Source of the DNA: Caulobacteraceae bacterium
GTDB taxonomy: Bacteria > Pseudomonadota > Alphaproteobacteria > Caulobacterales > Aquidulcibacteraceae
NCBI GenBank assembly: GCA_016703335.1
Contig: JADJCG010000006.1
Coordinates: forward strand, 1 to 64,000
Length of the DNA: 64,000 nt
Direction: 5' to 3'
Part shown: piece by piece, positions 38,320-46,825 of the stretch
Layout: every line of letters begins with the position of its first letter
How positions within the stretch are numbered: the stretch's first letter is position 1
The notes under the pieces: generated by a model
What the model saw: the letters and a program-made list of their open reading frames with translations, nothing else
Database searches by the model: none
What the model was told of the DNA's origin: nothing
Position numbers and translations under genes: made by a program

Positions 38320-38795
38320 GCGAAACTTTCGAAGGCGGATGCTCGTGCGGCGCGGTGCGCTTCAAGCTCACGTCGCGGCCGATGTTTACGCACTGCTGCC
38401 ATTGCCTCGATTGTCAGAAGCAGACCGGCGGCGCTTTTGCGATCAATGCGCTGATGGAGACGGCGCGCATCGAAATGCTGAGCGGCGAGCCGCAAAAGGT
38501 TGAGATGCCGAGCCCGAGTGGGCGCGGGCATGATGTGTATCGCTGCGCCAAATGCGAAGTCGCGGTCTGGAGCGATTATGGGCGGCGTCCGTATCTGCGC
38601 TTTGTGCGCGTGGCCACATTGGATACGCCGCACGCGATCGAGCCCGATGCACACATCTTCACCAAGAGCAAAGTGCCTTGGGTGCAGCTTCCCGAGGGCC
38701 AGCGCGCGTTCGAAATCTTCTACGACATGAAAGCGGAGTGGCCGGCTGAGAGCATGGCGCGCCGCGACGCGGCTTCGGCGTCAGCCAAAGCATGA
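38316..38795 (+). CDS. GFA family (Mss4-like) zinc-binding protein
   Basis: This 159-residue protein has the GFA pattern GGCSCGAVRFKL, then CCHCLDCQKQTGGAFAINAL and CAKCEVAVWSDYG (seven Cys in the usual zinc-site spacings). The family includes the glutathione-dependent formaldehyde-activating enzyme, but most members are uncharacterised, so formaldehyde activity is not implied. It overlaps the mutY stop and the next start by 4 bases each. Confidence 0.82.
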   Translation: MSETFEGGCSCGAVRFKLTSRPMFTHCCHCLDCQKQTGGAFAINALMETARIEMLSGEPQKVEMPSPSGRGHDVYRCAKCEVAVWSDYGRRPYLRFVRVATLDTPHAIEPDAHIFTKSKVPWVQLPEGQRAFEIFYDMKAEWPAESMARRDAASASAKA

Positions 38796-39298
38796 GCGAG
38801 ATGAACCGCACCAGCGCGCTCGTGGGCTCCGCCGCGTTCTTTGTGCTGGCGCCCGGCACAGTGGCGGGGCTCATTCCGTGGTTGACCACGCATTGGCGCA
38901 TGGGCGACGGCGCAACGCCTGGCGTTTCAATTGCCGGCGCTTTGATCATCGTGTTGTCGCTGGCGTTGCTGATTGAGTGCTTCGTGCGCTTCGCCACGCA
39001 TGGCGCGGGCACGCCAGCGCCGATCGCGCCGACAAGCAAGCTGGTGGTGAGCGGCGCTATGCGCGCCGCGCGTAACCCGATGTATGTCGCTGTTATGGGG
39101 CTCATCTTCGGGCAGGCGCTGTTATTCGCGTCAGCAGCGTTGATCGCGTACGGGATCACGATGTGGTTCGTGTTCGCGCTCTTTGTGATCTATCGCGAAG
39201 AACCGCGCCTGCGGCGTGTGTTTCCGGACGATTATCCGGCGTACTTTGAAAACGTGCCGCGCTGGCGGCCGCGCTTTTCGCCGTGGACGCAATCCTGA
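38792..39298 (+). CDS. Isoprenylcysteine carboxyl methyltransferase/PEMT-like membrane protein
   Basis: This 168-residue protein has four to five membrane helices. The C-terminal motif GAMRAARNPMYVAVMG and YREEPRLRRVFPDDYPAYFE (RNPMY...EEP...F...Y) is diagnostic of the ICMT/phospholipid methyltransferase family. It would be a SAM-dependent membrane methyltransferase; the substrate is unknown. It forms the end of the mutY-GFA operon. Confidence 0.8.
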   Translation: MSEMNRTSALVGSAAFFVLAPGTVAGLIPWLTTHWRMGDGATPGVSIAGALIIVLSLALLIECFVRFATHGAGTPAPIAPTSKLVVSGAMRAARNPMYVAVMGLIFGQALLFASAALIAYGITMWFVFALFVIYREEPRLRRVFPDDYPAYFENVPRWRPRFSPWTQS

Positions 39299-39341
39299 AA
39301 AAAGCGAAGGACGCGGAGGGGAGCATCTCCGCGTCCTTGCT
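39299..39341. terminator. Bidirectional terminator hairpin
   Basis: Stem aaggacgcggag (39307-39318) and ctccgcgtcctt (39327-39338) with an 8-base loop. On the minus strand it is followed by cgctttttt, a good Rho-independent terminator for the small secreted peptide gene. On the plus strand it ends the ICMT operon. Confidence 0.75.
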
Positions 39342-39365
39342 TAGGTGATCGTCGCCATAGGGCTC

Positions 39366-39473
39366 TTAGGCGACGATCTGTGCAGCCTGGTTCAGAGCGG
39401 CCAGCGCGCCAGGAAGGAGGAGAGCTGCGGCGAGCGCCAGGCTTGCAAGCTTTGTGGTGATGGTGGTGGTCAT
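39366..39473 (-). CDS. Small secreted peptide, 35 residues
   Basis: The frame reads MTTTITTKLASLALAAALLL then PGALAALNQAAQIVA: a polar start, a hydrophobic core and a plausible signal-peptidase site (ALA). It would leave a very short mature peptide of about 10 residues, or act as a one-helix membrane peptide. The terminator 25 bases downstream on the same strand supports a real short transcript. No homologue is recognised. Confidence 0.5.
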   Translation of the reverse strand: MTTTITTKLASLALAAALLLPGALAALNQAAQIVA

Positions 39474-40239
39474 GTCTTCGTCCCCGTGTTCGATGAGGAG
39501 AAGGTAGCGGCGCGGCGCCGGGCGCAGTGACGGTGGTCACGTGATGATGCTTGGTCCGCTTTCGGCGCCGAAAGGCGTCGTTCACGCGTACCCGTTGCCA
39601 ACTCAAGTTCCCGGGCCGCATCCTAACTTCCGCGCTGACAATCGGCAACAGGCGCTGGGTCGCTACGTCGAATTGACGATGCTGACGACAGCGCTCAACC
39701 GGCGTTCCAAGTCTGGAAGGTGTCCCGGCCTCTACCGTGAAAGCTCCGGAATTCCGGGAACGGGCACAGCGTCCATTTTTCTCGCGCCTCCACCGAGCAC
39801 CGGGTGAGCGAAGATTAACGCCTCTAATAGCAGCTCGGCCGAACAATTGCTCATCAGCGTAAAAGCGAAAGTAGCTTTCAGTGGCTCGGCATTTCGAGGC
39901 ATTACCATCTGCTCTGCCGATTGCGCGCACCGTGGCGACCGTTAGGTTCGCCTGCAGCGAGGCGTCCCCACGATCAAAACGCCTCACAAGCCGCACTAGG
40001 ACCTGACGAAGGTCTTCACTCGTCGAGGATACCGCCACTGTTCTCGTTTGACCAATGTCCAGTGTCTGCAATGGGCCAAAAGCAGACTGACCCATTGCTA
40101 GCGCCTGGGTCTGTCGAAGTCTGCACGTTGACAGTGCGTGCGTGGCGTCGCGCTTCGACAGGCTCAGCGTGACGCCAATTTGGGCAATGGCGCTTGTCTT
40201 ACACAAGCGTCAGCCTGAGCTTGTCGAAGGCGGCAGCGC
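39474..40239. other. 766-bp spacer with repeats, no clear gene
   Basis: A minus-strand frame is open across most of it but reads as an Arg/His-rich implausible protein. The plus strand near 40060-40100 (gtctgcaatgggccaaaagcagactg) resembles a short sequence repeated in intergenic DNA of many alphaproteobacteria. An inverted repeat lies at 40153-40229. Most of it looks like decayed or non-coding DNA. Confidence 0.45.
40153..40229. repeat. Imperfect inverted repeat of the cttcgacaggctcag type
   Basis: The left arm is cttcgacaggctcagcgtga (40153-40172, continuing cgcc). The right arm begins gcgtcagcctgagcttgtcg (40207-40226, continuing aag). The arms pair with a few mismatches. This 'cttcgacaggctcag' hairpin type is common in alphaproteobacterial intergenic DNA. 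A partial extra copy (ctgtcgaag) lies near 40110. Confidence 0.6.
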
Positions 40240-42104
40240 TTAGCCCGTAACAATGCGATCCAACGCATTTGCGACGATGGGGTGATACGTGGCGCGGGCG
40301 CTTGCGTAGATGCGGCGCGCGATCGGGCGGCCCCAATCGCCTTGCGCCATCAACGCGCGATAGAGCGGGCGCACGAATTTGCCGCGGCCTTGGCTCGACA
40401 AGAAGTGCGTCAGCGATTCAACGCCCGCGTCGTAGTGATTGGCGACGACGAGTTCGAGCCAGTTGAACAAGACTTCGCTGTTGCCGGTGGCGTTGAGACG
40501 GAAGGCGCCTTCGAGCGCATCAAGTCGCGCGCGGTCGACTTGGCGTGGCAGCTTTTGCAAGAAGCGCTGGCGCTCTTGCGTGACCCAACCGTCCCAGAGC
40601 GACGCATCGGGTGCGTCGCCAGCGTTGAAGGCTTCGACGGCTGCGTCGACGCGATCGAAAGCGTCGGAGTGCGGGGCTTGGGCGTTTGACGGCAGGCCGG
40701 GTTCGTACGCCCAGGCATCGAGTTGCAACTCTTGTTCAAGCGCTGTGTCGCCGCGCACGGCGCGGTCGCGGAAATCGGCGAGGAAGATTTCGGTCGTCAT
40801 TGGCTGGAAGGCGTGGCGGTCGAAATAGGGAGCGCAGGTACGCATCGAAGCGCGTGCGGCCCATGATGCGCTCGATGGTGCGAAGGAAAAGTGCGCCTTT
40901 GTCGTAGACGATGGCGCTGTTGCTATCGTCGGCGCCGCGATCGCCGATCAAGTGCAGACGCTGCGAGTTGGCGGGGATGGTGGCGATCGCTTCTTGGATG
41001 CCGGCCCAATCCAGAACGCGCGCCATGTTGGCGCGTTCTTCGCCGTAGAGCGCTTCGGTGACGCGGCCTTCGATGTAGCTGGTGAAGCCTTCGTTGAGCC
41101 AGCTATCGGCCCACACCGCGTTGGTGACCAGATTGCCGGACCATGAGTGCGCGAGTTCGTGCGCGATCAGTGAGACGAGTGACCGATCGCCGGCGAGGAA
41201 GGTTGGCGTGAGGAAGGTGAGGCGTGGGTTTTCCATGCCGCCAAATGGAAAGGACGGCGGCAGAATGAGCACGTCATATCGACCCCAGCGATAGGGGCCG
41301 TAGAGCGCTTCGACGGTGCGGACCATCGTTTCCATGTCGGCGCATTCGTAGAGGCCGCGCTCGAGCACTGTCGGTTCGGTCCAGACGCCCGTGCGTGGGC
41401 CGACAGCGCCGAACACGAGATCGCCGACAGCGATCGACATGAGATAGATCGGCACCGGATGGCGCATGCGGAAGCGGAAGGCATGGCCGCCCTCGGCTGG
41501 CTCGCCGTTCGGCGTCAGCATCTCGGCGCTCATCACCGCGGTGAGGTCTTGCGGCACGACGAGGCGGACATCGTAGGTTTGACGGATGCCGGGGCTGTCC
41601 TGCGTCGGCGCCCAAGTGCGTGTCAGGATCGATTGACCCTGGCTAAACAAGAACGGCTTGCCGCTCGCGGTCTGCTCTGCCGTCAGCCATTGCAGCGCCT
41701 CGGCGCCGGGCCCGGTTTCATAAACGATGGTGATTTCGCGGGGCGCCGTTGAGTTGCACCGTCATCGGCGCACCGCGTTCGCCGTCGTTTGCGCCGATGG
41801 TGAAAGGCAATGTTTGGCCGTTGCCACTGACGATGCCGATGTTGAGGTCGCGCACGTCGAGCACGATCTCGCGGGCGTCATCCTTCGCGGCGATGGTGAG
41901 CGTGCATGTGCCGGCGAGAATCTTGCGCTCGAAGTCGGCCTTGAGATCGAGCGAGACATTGAGCACGCGCGCTTCGTCGGGCTTGGCGTAGGAGTGCGGA
42001 TCGTGCGGCAGTGCGGGCATGGCCGGACGCATATCTGTGGTCGCGCAGGCTGAAAGTGCAGGTGCGGCCAAGGTTGCCGCTAGCAAAGTGCGCCGTTCGA
42101 TCAT
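40240..42104 (-). CDS. M1 family metallopeptidase (leukotriene A4 hydrolase/aminopeptidase-like), two frameshifts
   Basis: This zinc aminopeptidase of about 620 residues is exported: IERRTLLAATLAAPALSACA has a Tat-like Arg pair and a lipobox. Three frames join in order: N-terminal beta domain (to LNGAPRN, break ~41745), catalytic domain with FGGMENPRLTFLTPTFLAGD, HELAHSWSGNLVTNAVWADS and WLNEGFTSYIEGR (HExxH with the third ligand Glu), and a C-terminal helical domain after about 40845 (FLADFRDRAVRG). Domain order and length match the LTA4H-like subfamily. Confidence 0.88.
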
Positions 42105-42196
42105 CGGAAAAACGTCCCCAAAACTGCTAAGGCGCCGTAACGCGCGGCTCGGAAGGGGGCAAGCGCACTAGTGTCGCGCGCGAACTTAGCTGACCG

Positions 42197-42484
42197 CTAG
42201 TGGGAGGTGATTTCGTAGATGCGGATCGCAGTGATGAAAGGGTTGCCCTCGGCAAGCCTTGCGGCGCCCTCGATACTCTCGGCGTTCACGATTGTGTAGC
42301 CTGTGAGAGCGTCGTGATCCCATGGCAATTCCCGCATGCCATCGCGCGAGAGTTCTCGTCCACCGCGCAATCCCGCGTTCTCGGCGGTGTGTTCTTTCAC
42401 GGCGGCAAACCAAGCTCCCCATGCCGCCATGATCTCCGGCGTGGGTTTTTCAAATCCGACGTGCAGCAGCATGAAGCGTTTCAT
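42197..42484 (-). CDS. YciI family protein
   Basis: This protein has 95 residues (MKRFMLLHVGFEKPTPEIMA) and ends ALTGYTIVNAESIEGAARLA plus a strand AIRIYEITSH. The YciI dimeric barrel family is of unknown function. A GTG or ATG slightly upstream (42499-42494) overlapping the GFA stop is possible. It is likely cotranslated with the GFA gene. Confidence 0.72.
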   Translation of the reverse strand: MKRFMLLHVGFEKPTPEIMAAWGAWFAAVKEHTAENAGLRGGRELSRDGMRELPWDHDALTGYTIVNAESIEGAARLAEGNPFITAIRIYEITSH

Positions 42485-42495
42485 CTTGGCTCCCA

Positions 42496-42912
42496 TCACA
42501 TGTTCGGCGGCATTTTTTCGAACGTTGGGATGTCCGATGCGGGACGATCCCAGCTTGCGGCGCGCGCGACGAAGACGTGCATTTGCGGCTTGAAGACCTC
42601 GAGATCGTCTAGGCTAGAGGCGCGCAGGAACAATAACCCAGGCATGCCTGCGTTCTTGGAGAACAGCGCCGAACCGCAATTGGGACAAAAATGTCTAGCG
42701 ATCATGTTGCCGGAGTCGGAGGTGCGCTCGTAGGCCTTTGTGCTGCCCGTGATCGTCACGCTCTCCTCAGGTGCGCCAAGGTGCGAGCAGTGGCCGCTGC
42801 CGCTCGATCGCCGGCAATCCTCGCAATGGCAGTGACCAGCCATCATTGGTTCAGCGGAGCAAGTGTAGCTCACCGCACCGCACAAACAGCGACCTGAAAA
42901 CGTATCTGGCAT
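42496..42912 (-). CDS. GFA family (Mss4-like) zinc-binding protein
   Basis: This 138-residue protein starts after 'gaaggagagatc'. GRCLCGAVSYTC, AGHCHCEDCRRSSGSGHCSH and HFCPNCGSALFSKNAG give the zinc Cys pattern of GFA proteins. It is the second GFA protein in the window, without close similarity to the first. It is divergent from the TetR gene, with a palindrome between, so probably regulated by it. Cotranscribed with YciI. Confidence 0.82.
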   Translation of the reverse strand: MPDTFSGRCLCGAVSYTCSAEPMMAGHCHCEDCRRSSGSGHCSHLGAPEESVTITGSTKAYERTSDSGNMIARHFCPNCGSALFSKNAGMPGLLFLRASSLDDLEVFKPQMHVFVARAASWDRPASDIPTFEKMPPNM

Positions 42913-42945
42913 GATCTCTCCTTCCTCTTCGTGCGTTCTCGCCAA

Positions 42946-42965
42946 AATATGTTCAAGAACATATT
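42946..42965. promoter_or_regulatory. Perfect 9-bp inverted repeat, probable TetR operator
   Basis: Arms aatatgttc and gaacatatt are separated by aa. The site lies between the divergent TetR and GFA/YciI genes, 33 bases from each start. Confidence 0.65.
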
Positions 42966-42998
42966 GTGACGTCTGCTACCCATTTCGTGGAGGCCAAT

Positions 42999-43583
42999 GT
43001 GCCGTACACCGCAGCTCACAAACAACAAACCCGAGCGCGCATCGTCGAGTGCGCGCGCATGCTCTTTAACCGCTACGGCTATGACAACGTCAGCATCGAC
43101 AGGGTGATGGAAGAAGCCGAACTGACGCGCGGCGGCTTCTACAACCACTTTAAGAGCAAAGAGGAATTGTTCGCAGCCGCCGTATCAAGTTTCTTGATGG
43201 GGCGCGGGGCGCAATGGCGCGCGGAAGCCGGTGTCGATACAAGTGGTCCTCCGCGAAAGGCGGCGCGGCAAATGCTAGCGGGATATTTGTCGCGGAAGCA
43301 TCTGGGTGATCTCGAAGGCCAGTGCCCGATGATCGCGCTGCCTTCCGATGTGGCGCGCGCGAGCGCTGAGGTGCAGGCGGCCTATCAGCAATTGTTGGTC
43401 GCGATGGTGTCGCTGTTCGAGGGGAGCTTGCCGGGGCGGCGAGCTGCGGCACGGCAAAAGGCTTTGGTGCTGGCCGCGTTGAGTGTCGGAGGCATGGTGC
43501 TGGCGCGTACGTTGCCGAGTTCCAAGTTGGCCGAGGACGTACGCGAGGCGGCCTACAAGCACGGCGTGAAGGCGTTGGGCTAA
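42999..43583 (+). CDS. TetR/AcrR family transcriptional regulator
   Basis: A GTG start at 42999 is chosen: it is preceded by GGAGG and gives the usual beginning VPYTAAHKQQTRARIVECAR. The helix-turn-helix is NVSIDRVMEEAELTRGGFYN then HFKSKEELFAAAV. The C-terminal ligand domain has KHLGDLEGQCPMIALPSDVA, typical of TetR proteins of the AcrR/YxaF kind. A longer GTG at 42966 would abut the operator. Confidence 0.85.
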   Translation: MPYTAAHKQQTRARIVECARMLFNRYGYDNVSIDRVMEEAELTRGGFYNHFKSKEELFAAAVSSFLMGRGAQWRAEAGVDTSGPPRKAARQMLAGYLSRKHLGDLEGQCPMIALPSDVARASAEVQAAYQQLLVAMVSLFEGSLPGRRAAARQKALVLAALSVGGMVLARTLPSSKLAEDVREAAYKHGVKALG

Positions 43584-43585
43584 AG

Positions 43586-44275
43586 CTAGTGCGCCCGCGC
43601 TTCCTTGATCAGCGCTTTCAGCTGATCGCGCGCCAATATCTTGATCCCCGCGCGGCCCATGCTGATCCAGCCTTCGTCGGCCCATTCGTGGAGCTTGCGA
43701 TTGACCTTCTCGCGGCTGGCGCCGATGCGGCGGGCGATTTCGGTTTGGGTGAGCGTCACCGAAGTGCTGTCGCCGGCTTCTTCGAGAATGCGCATGGCGA
43801 GGCGCCCGCCGAGGTCGAGCGTGTGCGCGTCTTCGATGGCGGCGTCAGCGCTGCGTAGGCGGCGGCTCATCTCAGCCAACAGCTTGAGGAGCGCCTTCGG
43901 CTCCGACTCCAGCGCGGCGATCGCTTGGTCGCGGTGAATGCGGAGGAAGCGCGATTTGCGGATCGCGGCGATGTCGGCTGAGCGCGTGCCGCCATCGAGC
44001 ACGGCCATCTCACCGATCAAAGCGGGCGGCTTCAGCGACGCCATGCGCACGTCTTTGCCGCCTTCGGTGGATGAGCGCACTTCGACTTCGCCTTCGAGCA
44101 GGACGTAGAGCGCGTCGCCCTTGTCGCCTTTGGCGAAGAGGAGTTTGCCGGGCTCAACCGTGCAGGGCACGCCTTGCTTGGCGAGGCGGGCGCGTGTGGC
44201 GTCGGATAGCGCGGCCATCAGCTCGGCCTTCGCCAGCGCCGCCTCGACGTTCAGGAGCTCTTGCTTGTCCGCCAT
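43586..44275 (-). CDS. Crp/Fnr family transcriptional regulator
   Basis: This 229-residue protein starts at MADKQELLN. The cyclic-nucleotide-binding-like beta roll shows LFAKGDKGDALYVLLEGEVE and LIGEMAVLDGGTRSADIAA. The C-terminal winged helix is TLTQTEIARRIGASREKVNR KLHEW. No Cys cluster is present, so it is not an Fe-S Fnr. The effector is unknown. Confidence 0.85.
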   Translation of the reverse strand: MADKQELLNVEAALAKAELMAALSDATRARLAKQGVPCTVEPGKLLFAKGDKGDALYVLLEGEVEVRSSTEGGKDVRMASLKPPALIGEMAVLDGGTRSADIAAIRKSRFLRIHRDQAIAALESEPKALLKLLAEMSRRLRSADAAIEDAHTLDLGGRLAMRILEEAGDSTSVTLTQTEIARRIGASREKVNRKLHEWADEGWISMGRAGIKILARDQLKALIKEARAH

Positions 44276-44459
44276 AGCGCGGGGACATTGGTGGCGGTGT
44301 GCGGCGGCGTCAATCGGTTGCAGCCTCCTAGGCGCACACGGGTGGTGGGGAACACGGGATGAAACGTCTGATACTGGCGGTGATGGCTTTGCGCCGCTTG
44401 GGCGTCGGGCAGTGTGCGACCCAGGACCGCAAGCGCCGCTGGGTCCGTTTGCAATTTCC

Positions 44460-44879
44460 ATGACCACTGAAGAAGCGCGGGCCGGGGGGCCGGGGGGGGG
44501 ATGGCAGGTTGTGTACGATGACGCCAGCGCAGCGGGGGCAGGGGCCGGGGTGGAACTTCACGGCGTTCCGTTTCAGGTGTTGCTGACCTATGGCGCGAAC
44601 GCAGTATCGGTTGCGCGCCTGAGTGCTGAGCTGCCGCTCAGCGATGCGGACTGCAGGGCGCGTCATCGCGACTTGGTCGTGACGGAAGCGCGCGAAGATC
44701 TCGGCATGAGAGATTATTGGCATCGGTTCTATGAGCATCCCACGTCCCAGCGCAGTGATATTCGATGCGCGCGGCGTCCGGGGCGCGGCGCCGCCAGGGA
44801 AGCGGCGATGTCGTGCGACGCTTTCGGGCGGTTACCGGGACGGTGGGTAAGCACGATCCGTTTCCGGCTGCCGAGCTAG
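44460..44879 (+). CDS. Hypothetical protein, damaged by poly-G runs
   Basis: The frame from an ATG at 44460 gives 139 residues. The middle looks protein-like (VELHGVPFQVLLTYGANAVS, then LSDADCRARHRDLVVTEARE and YWHRFYEHP), but residues ~7-15 come from G-runs (44484-44489 and 44492-44500). No family is recognised. It is convergent with ccrM, overlapping by 4 bases. A larger true gene upstream cannot be excluded. Confidence 0.35.
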   Translation: MTTEEARAGGPGGGWQVVYDDASAAGAGAGVELHGVPFQVLLTYGANAVSVARLSAELPLSDADCRARHRDLVVTEAREDLGMRDYWHRFYEHPTSQRSDIRCARRPGRGAAREAAMSCDAFGRLPGRWVSTIRFRLPS

Positions 44880-45964
44880 ACGCTCGGCGCCATTGCCATT
44901 TGGCGGCGGATTTCGCGGCGGAAGAGGTCGATGCTCTTGGGGCCTTGCTTGGTCTCCAGGCTCCAGAACGTCCAGCCATTGCAGGCGGGCGCGTCGGAGG
45001 CGAGGGCACCGATGCGGTGGATCGAGCCCGTTGCATCGCCGAGTGCGAGTGAGCCGTCAGCGCGAACTCGGGCGCGTTTGCCGTTGGGCGCGACCAGCCA
45101 GGCGCCTGGATGGATCAAGCCGGCTTCGATGACTTGACCGAATGGCACGCGGGGCTCCTCTTTCTTGGACTTGGTCACGGCCAAATCTTCGATCGAAACC
45201 GGTTTAATTTTCTTCAACCGCGCGCGGGCGCCTTCGGCGTATTCGGCGTCGCGCTCGATGCCGATGTAGTGGCGGCCAAGACGCTTGGCTGCGGCGCCGG
45301 TCGTGCCGGTGCCGAAGAAGGGATCGAGGATGACTTCGCCCGGCTTGGTGGTGGCGAGCACGACGCGATGCAGCAGGGCTTCCGGCTTTTGCGTCGAGTG
45401 CAGCTTGCGGCCTTCGCGGTTCTTCAGGCGCTCGCCGCCGGTGCAGATCGGCAGCGTCCAATCGGAGCGCATCTGCAGTTCGTCATTGAGCATTTTGAGC
45501 GCGTCATAATGAAAGGTGTATTTGGCTTCCTTCGAGCGCGCGGCCCAGATCAGCGTCTCGTGCGCGTTGGTGAAGCGTTTGCCTCGGAAGTTCGGCATCG
45601 GATTGGTCTTGCGCCACACGATGTCGTTCTGGATCCAGAAGCCGAGGTCCTGCATCGCCGTGCCGAGGCGGAAGATGTTGTGATAGGAGCCGATCACCCA
45701 GATGGCGCCGTTGGGCTTCAGCACGCGGCGCGCTTCGGTGAGCCATTCGCGGGTGAACGCGTCGTACGCGGCGAAGTCGGCGAACTTGTCCCATTCATCA
45801 TCGACGCCATCGACGTTCGATTGATCAGGCCGCGTCAGCGCGCCGCCGAGCTGCATGAAATAGGGCGGGTCGGCGAAGACGAGATCGACGCTGCCATCGG
45901 CCAGCTTCCGCATCTCTTCGATGCAGTCGCCTTCGATGATCTTGTCTTTGAAGTGCCGCGCCAT
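44876..45964 (-). CDS. ccrM: Cell-cycle-regulated adenine DNA methyltransferase CcrM (GANTC)
   Basis: This intact 362-residue beta-class N6-adenine methyltransferase has DPPYFMQLGG (DPPY, motif IV) near residue 33 and, after about 220 residues, LDPFFGTGTTGAAAKRLGR (motif I, FxGxG). The C-terminal extension (KSKKEEPRVPFGQVIEAGL, then ACNGWTFWSL) is the specific DNA-recognition domain of CcrM. It would methylate GANTC after replication. The leader holds GANTC and CtrA-like sites. rnhB lies near by on the same strand, as in Caulobacter. Confidence 0.93.
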   Translation of the reverse strand: MARHFKDKIIEGDCIEEMRKLADGSVDLVFADPPYFMQLGGALTRPDQSNVDGVDDEWDKFADFAAYDAFTREWLTEARRVLKPNGAIWVIGSYHNIFRLGTAMQDLGFWIQNDIVWRKTNPMPNFRGKRFTNAHETLIWAARSKEAKYTFHYDALKMLNDELQMRSDWTLPICTGGERLKNREGRKLHSTQKPEALLHRVVLATTKPGEVILDPFFGTGTTGAAAKRLGRHYIGIERDAEYAEGARARLKKIKPVSIEDLAVTKSKKEEPRVPFGQVIEAGLIHPGAWLVAPNGKRARVRADGSLALGDATGSIHRIGALASDAPACNGWTFWSLETKQGPKSIDLFRREIRRQMAMAPSV

Positions 45965-46006
45965 TGATCCCCCGAGCGCGGAAGCTCAGGAGCCGCCGCG
46001 ACGGGG

Positions 46007-46057
46007 GAATCTCGCTTGACGGAGTCCGCGAATCAAGAGTCCGCGACCGTTAACCAT
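46007..46057 (-). promoter_or_regulatory. ccrM control region: four GANTC sites and a CtrA-like half-site
   Basis: GANTC sites are at 46007-46011 (gaatc), 46022-46026 (gagtc), 46030-46034 (gaatc) and 46037-46041 (gagtc). ttaaccat at 46050-46057 matches the CtrA half-site. All lie 43-93 bases upstream of the ccrM start, so methylation by CcrM itself and CtrA activation are both plausible. Confidence 0.7.
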
Positions 46058-46059
46058 GT

Positions 46060-46778
46060 TTATTTTTCAAGTCGGGCGGCGGCGGCTTTGTGGAGCTTTA
46101 GCCGATGCCGGAGCGAGAGCAGGTACGCGACGAAGAACATGTACATGTACACTTCCTCCATTTCGCTCGAGCGATAGCCGCCGGTGAAGGCCTGCGCCGA
46201 CATGCTGAACATGTTGAGGTCGTCGATGCGCTCGGGGATGGCGCCAACTTGTGAGAATACAACGCAGCCAAGGCACGCGAGCGTCGGCGCAAGCCACCAC
46301 GGATTGTCGAACAGGCCACGGCCGCGAAAGCGCTTCACTAGCGGATGCACGATCGTGCCGAGGATCATGCCGAGCAGAAGGATTGCACGCGGTTTTTGAT
46401 CGAACCACGAACTCGAGTTGTGGATGTTGTTTTCGCCCTGGTCGTTGAAGTTCTGGAAGGCGTCAAACATCGGCAAGTCGAAATAGTGTTGGCCGTAGCT
46501 CGTCTCCTCGCCGAGAAGATAGGCGAGGCCAAGGCAGATGACGATGAGCCACCAACGCAACCACTTCTCGTTGTTCTGGAACGCCATATAGACGCCAAGC
46601 ACGAGCGCGATCAGTAGGAAGACGGTTTGGTGGTTTCAAGCAGACCGAGTTCGCCGCGGAGCACGCTGGAGCTCGTGAAAGCGAAGTACATGAAGAGCAC
46701 GTAGAGCGCCGCGCATACGAGCCATACGGCGAGCGCGGAAATATCGGCGCGCGTTTGTTTGGTAGCGTCCCCAGTCAT
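46060..46778 (-). CDS. Hypothetical multi-pass membrane protein between rnhB and ccrM, one frameshift
   Basis: The reconstructed protein of about 238 residues starts MTGDATKQTRADISALAVWL. A shift at about 46635 (after LGLLETT) leads to VFLLIALVLGVYMAF, LRWWLIVICLGLAYLLGEET (with SYGQHYF), ILLLGMILGTIVHPLVKRF, WWLAPTLACLGCVVFSQVG and a last helix VYMYMFFVAYLLSLRHRLKL. Six or so helices are predicted. I do not recognise a family; it sits between rnhB and ccrM. Confidence 0.55.
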
Positions 46779-46825
46779 CGGCCGGAACATAGTGTGGCGC
46801 TTTAACTTGTAAACGCAGCTACGCG

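Noticed and set aside
37265..38795. Operon-level defence island around mutY and GFA genes
   Set aside because: Genes are ordinary repair and housekeeping families; no nuclease, helicase or toxin-antitoxin pair was recognised.
39232..40206. Long minus-strand open frame of 324 codons
   Set aside because: Composition is Arg/His-rich with low-complexity stretches (HHHHH), no domain and no ribosome site. It overlaps a terminator and the small peptide gene on the same strand.
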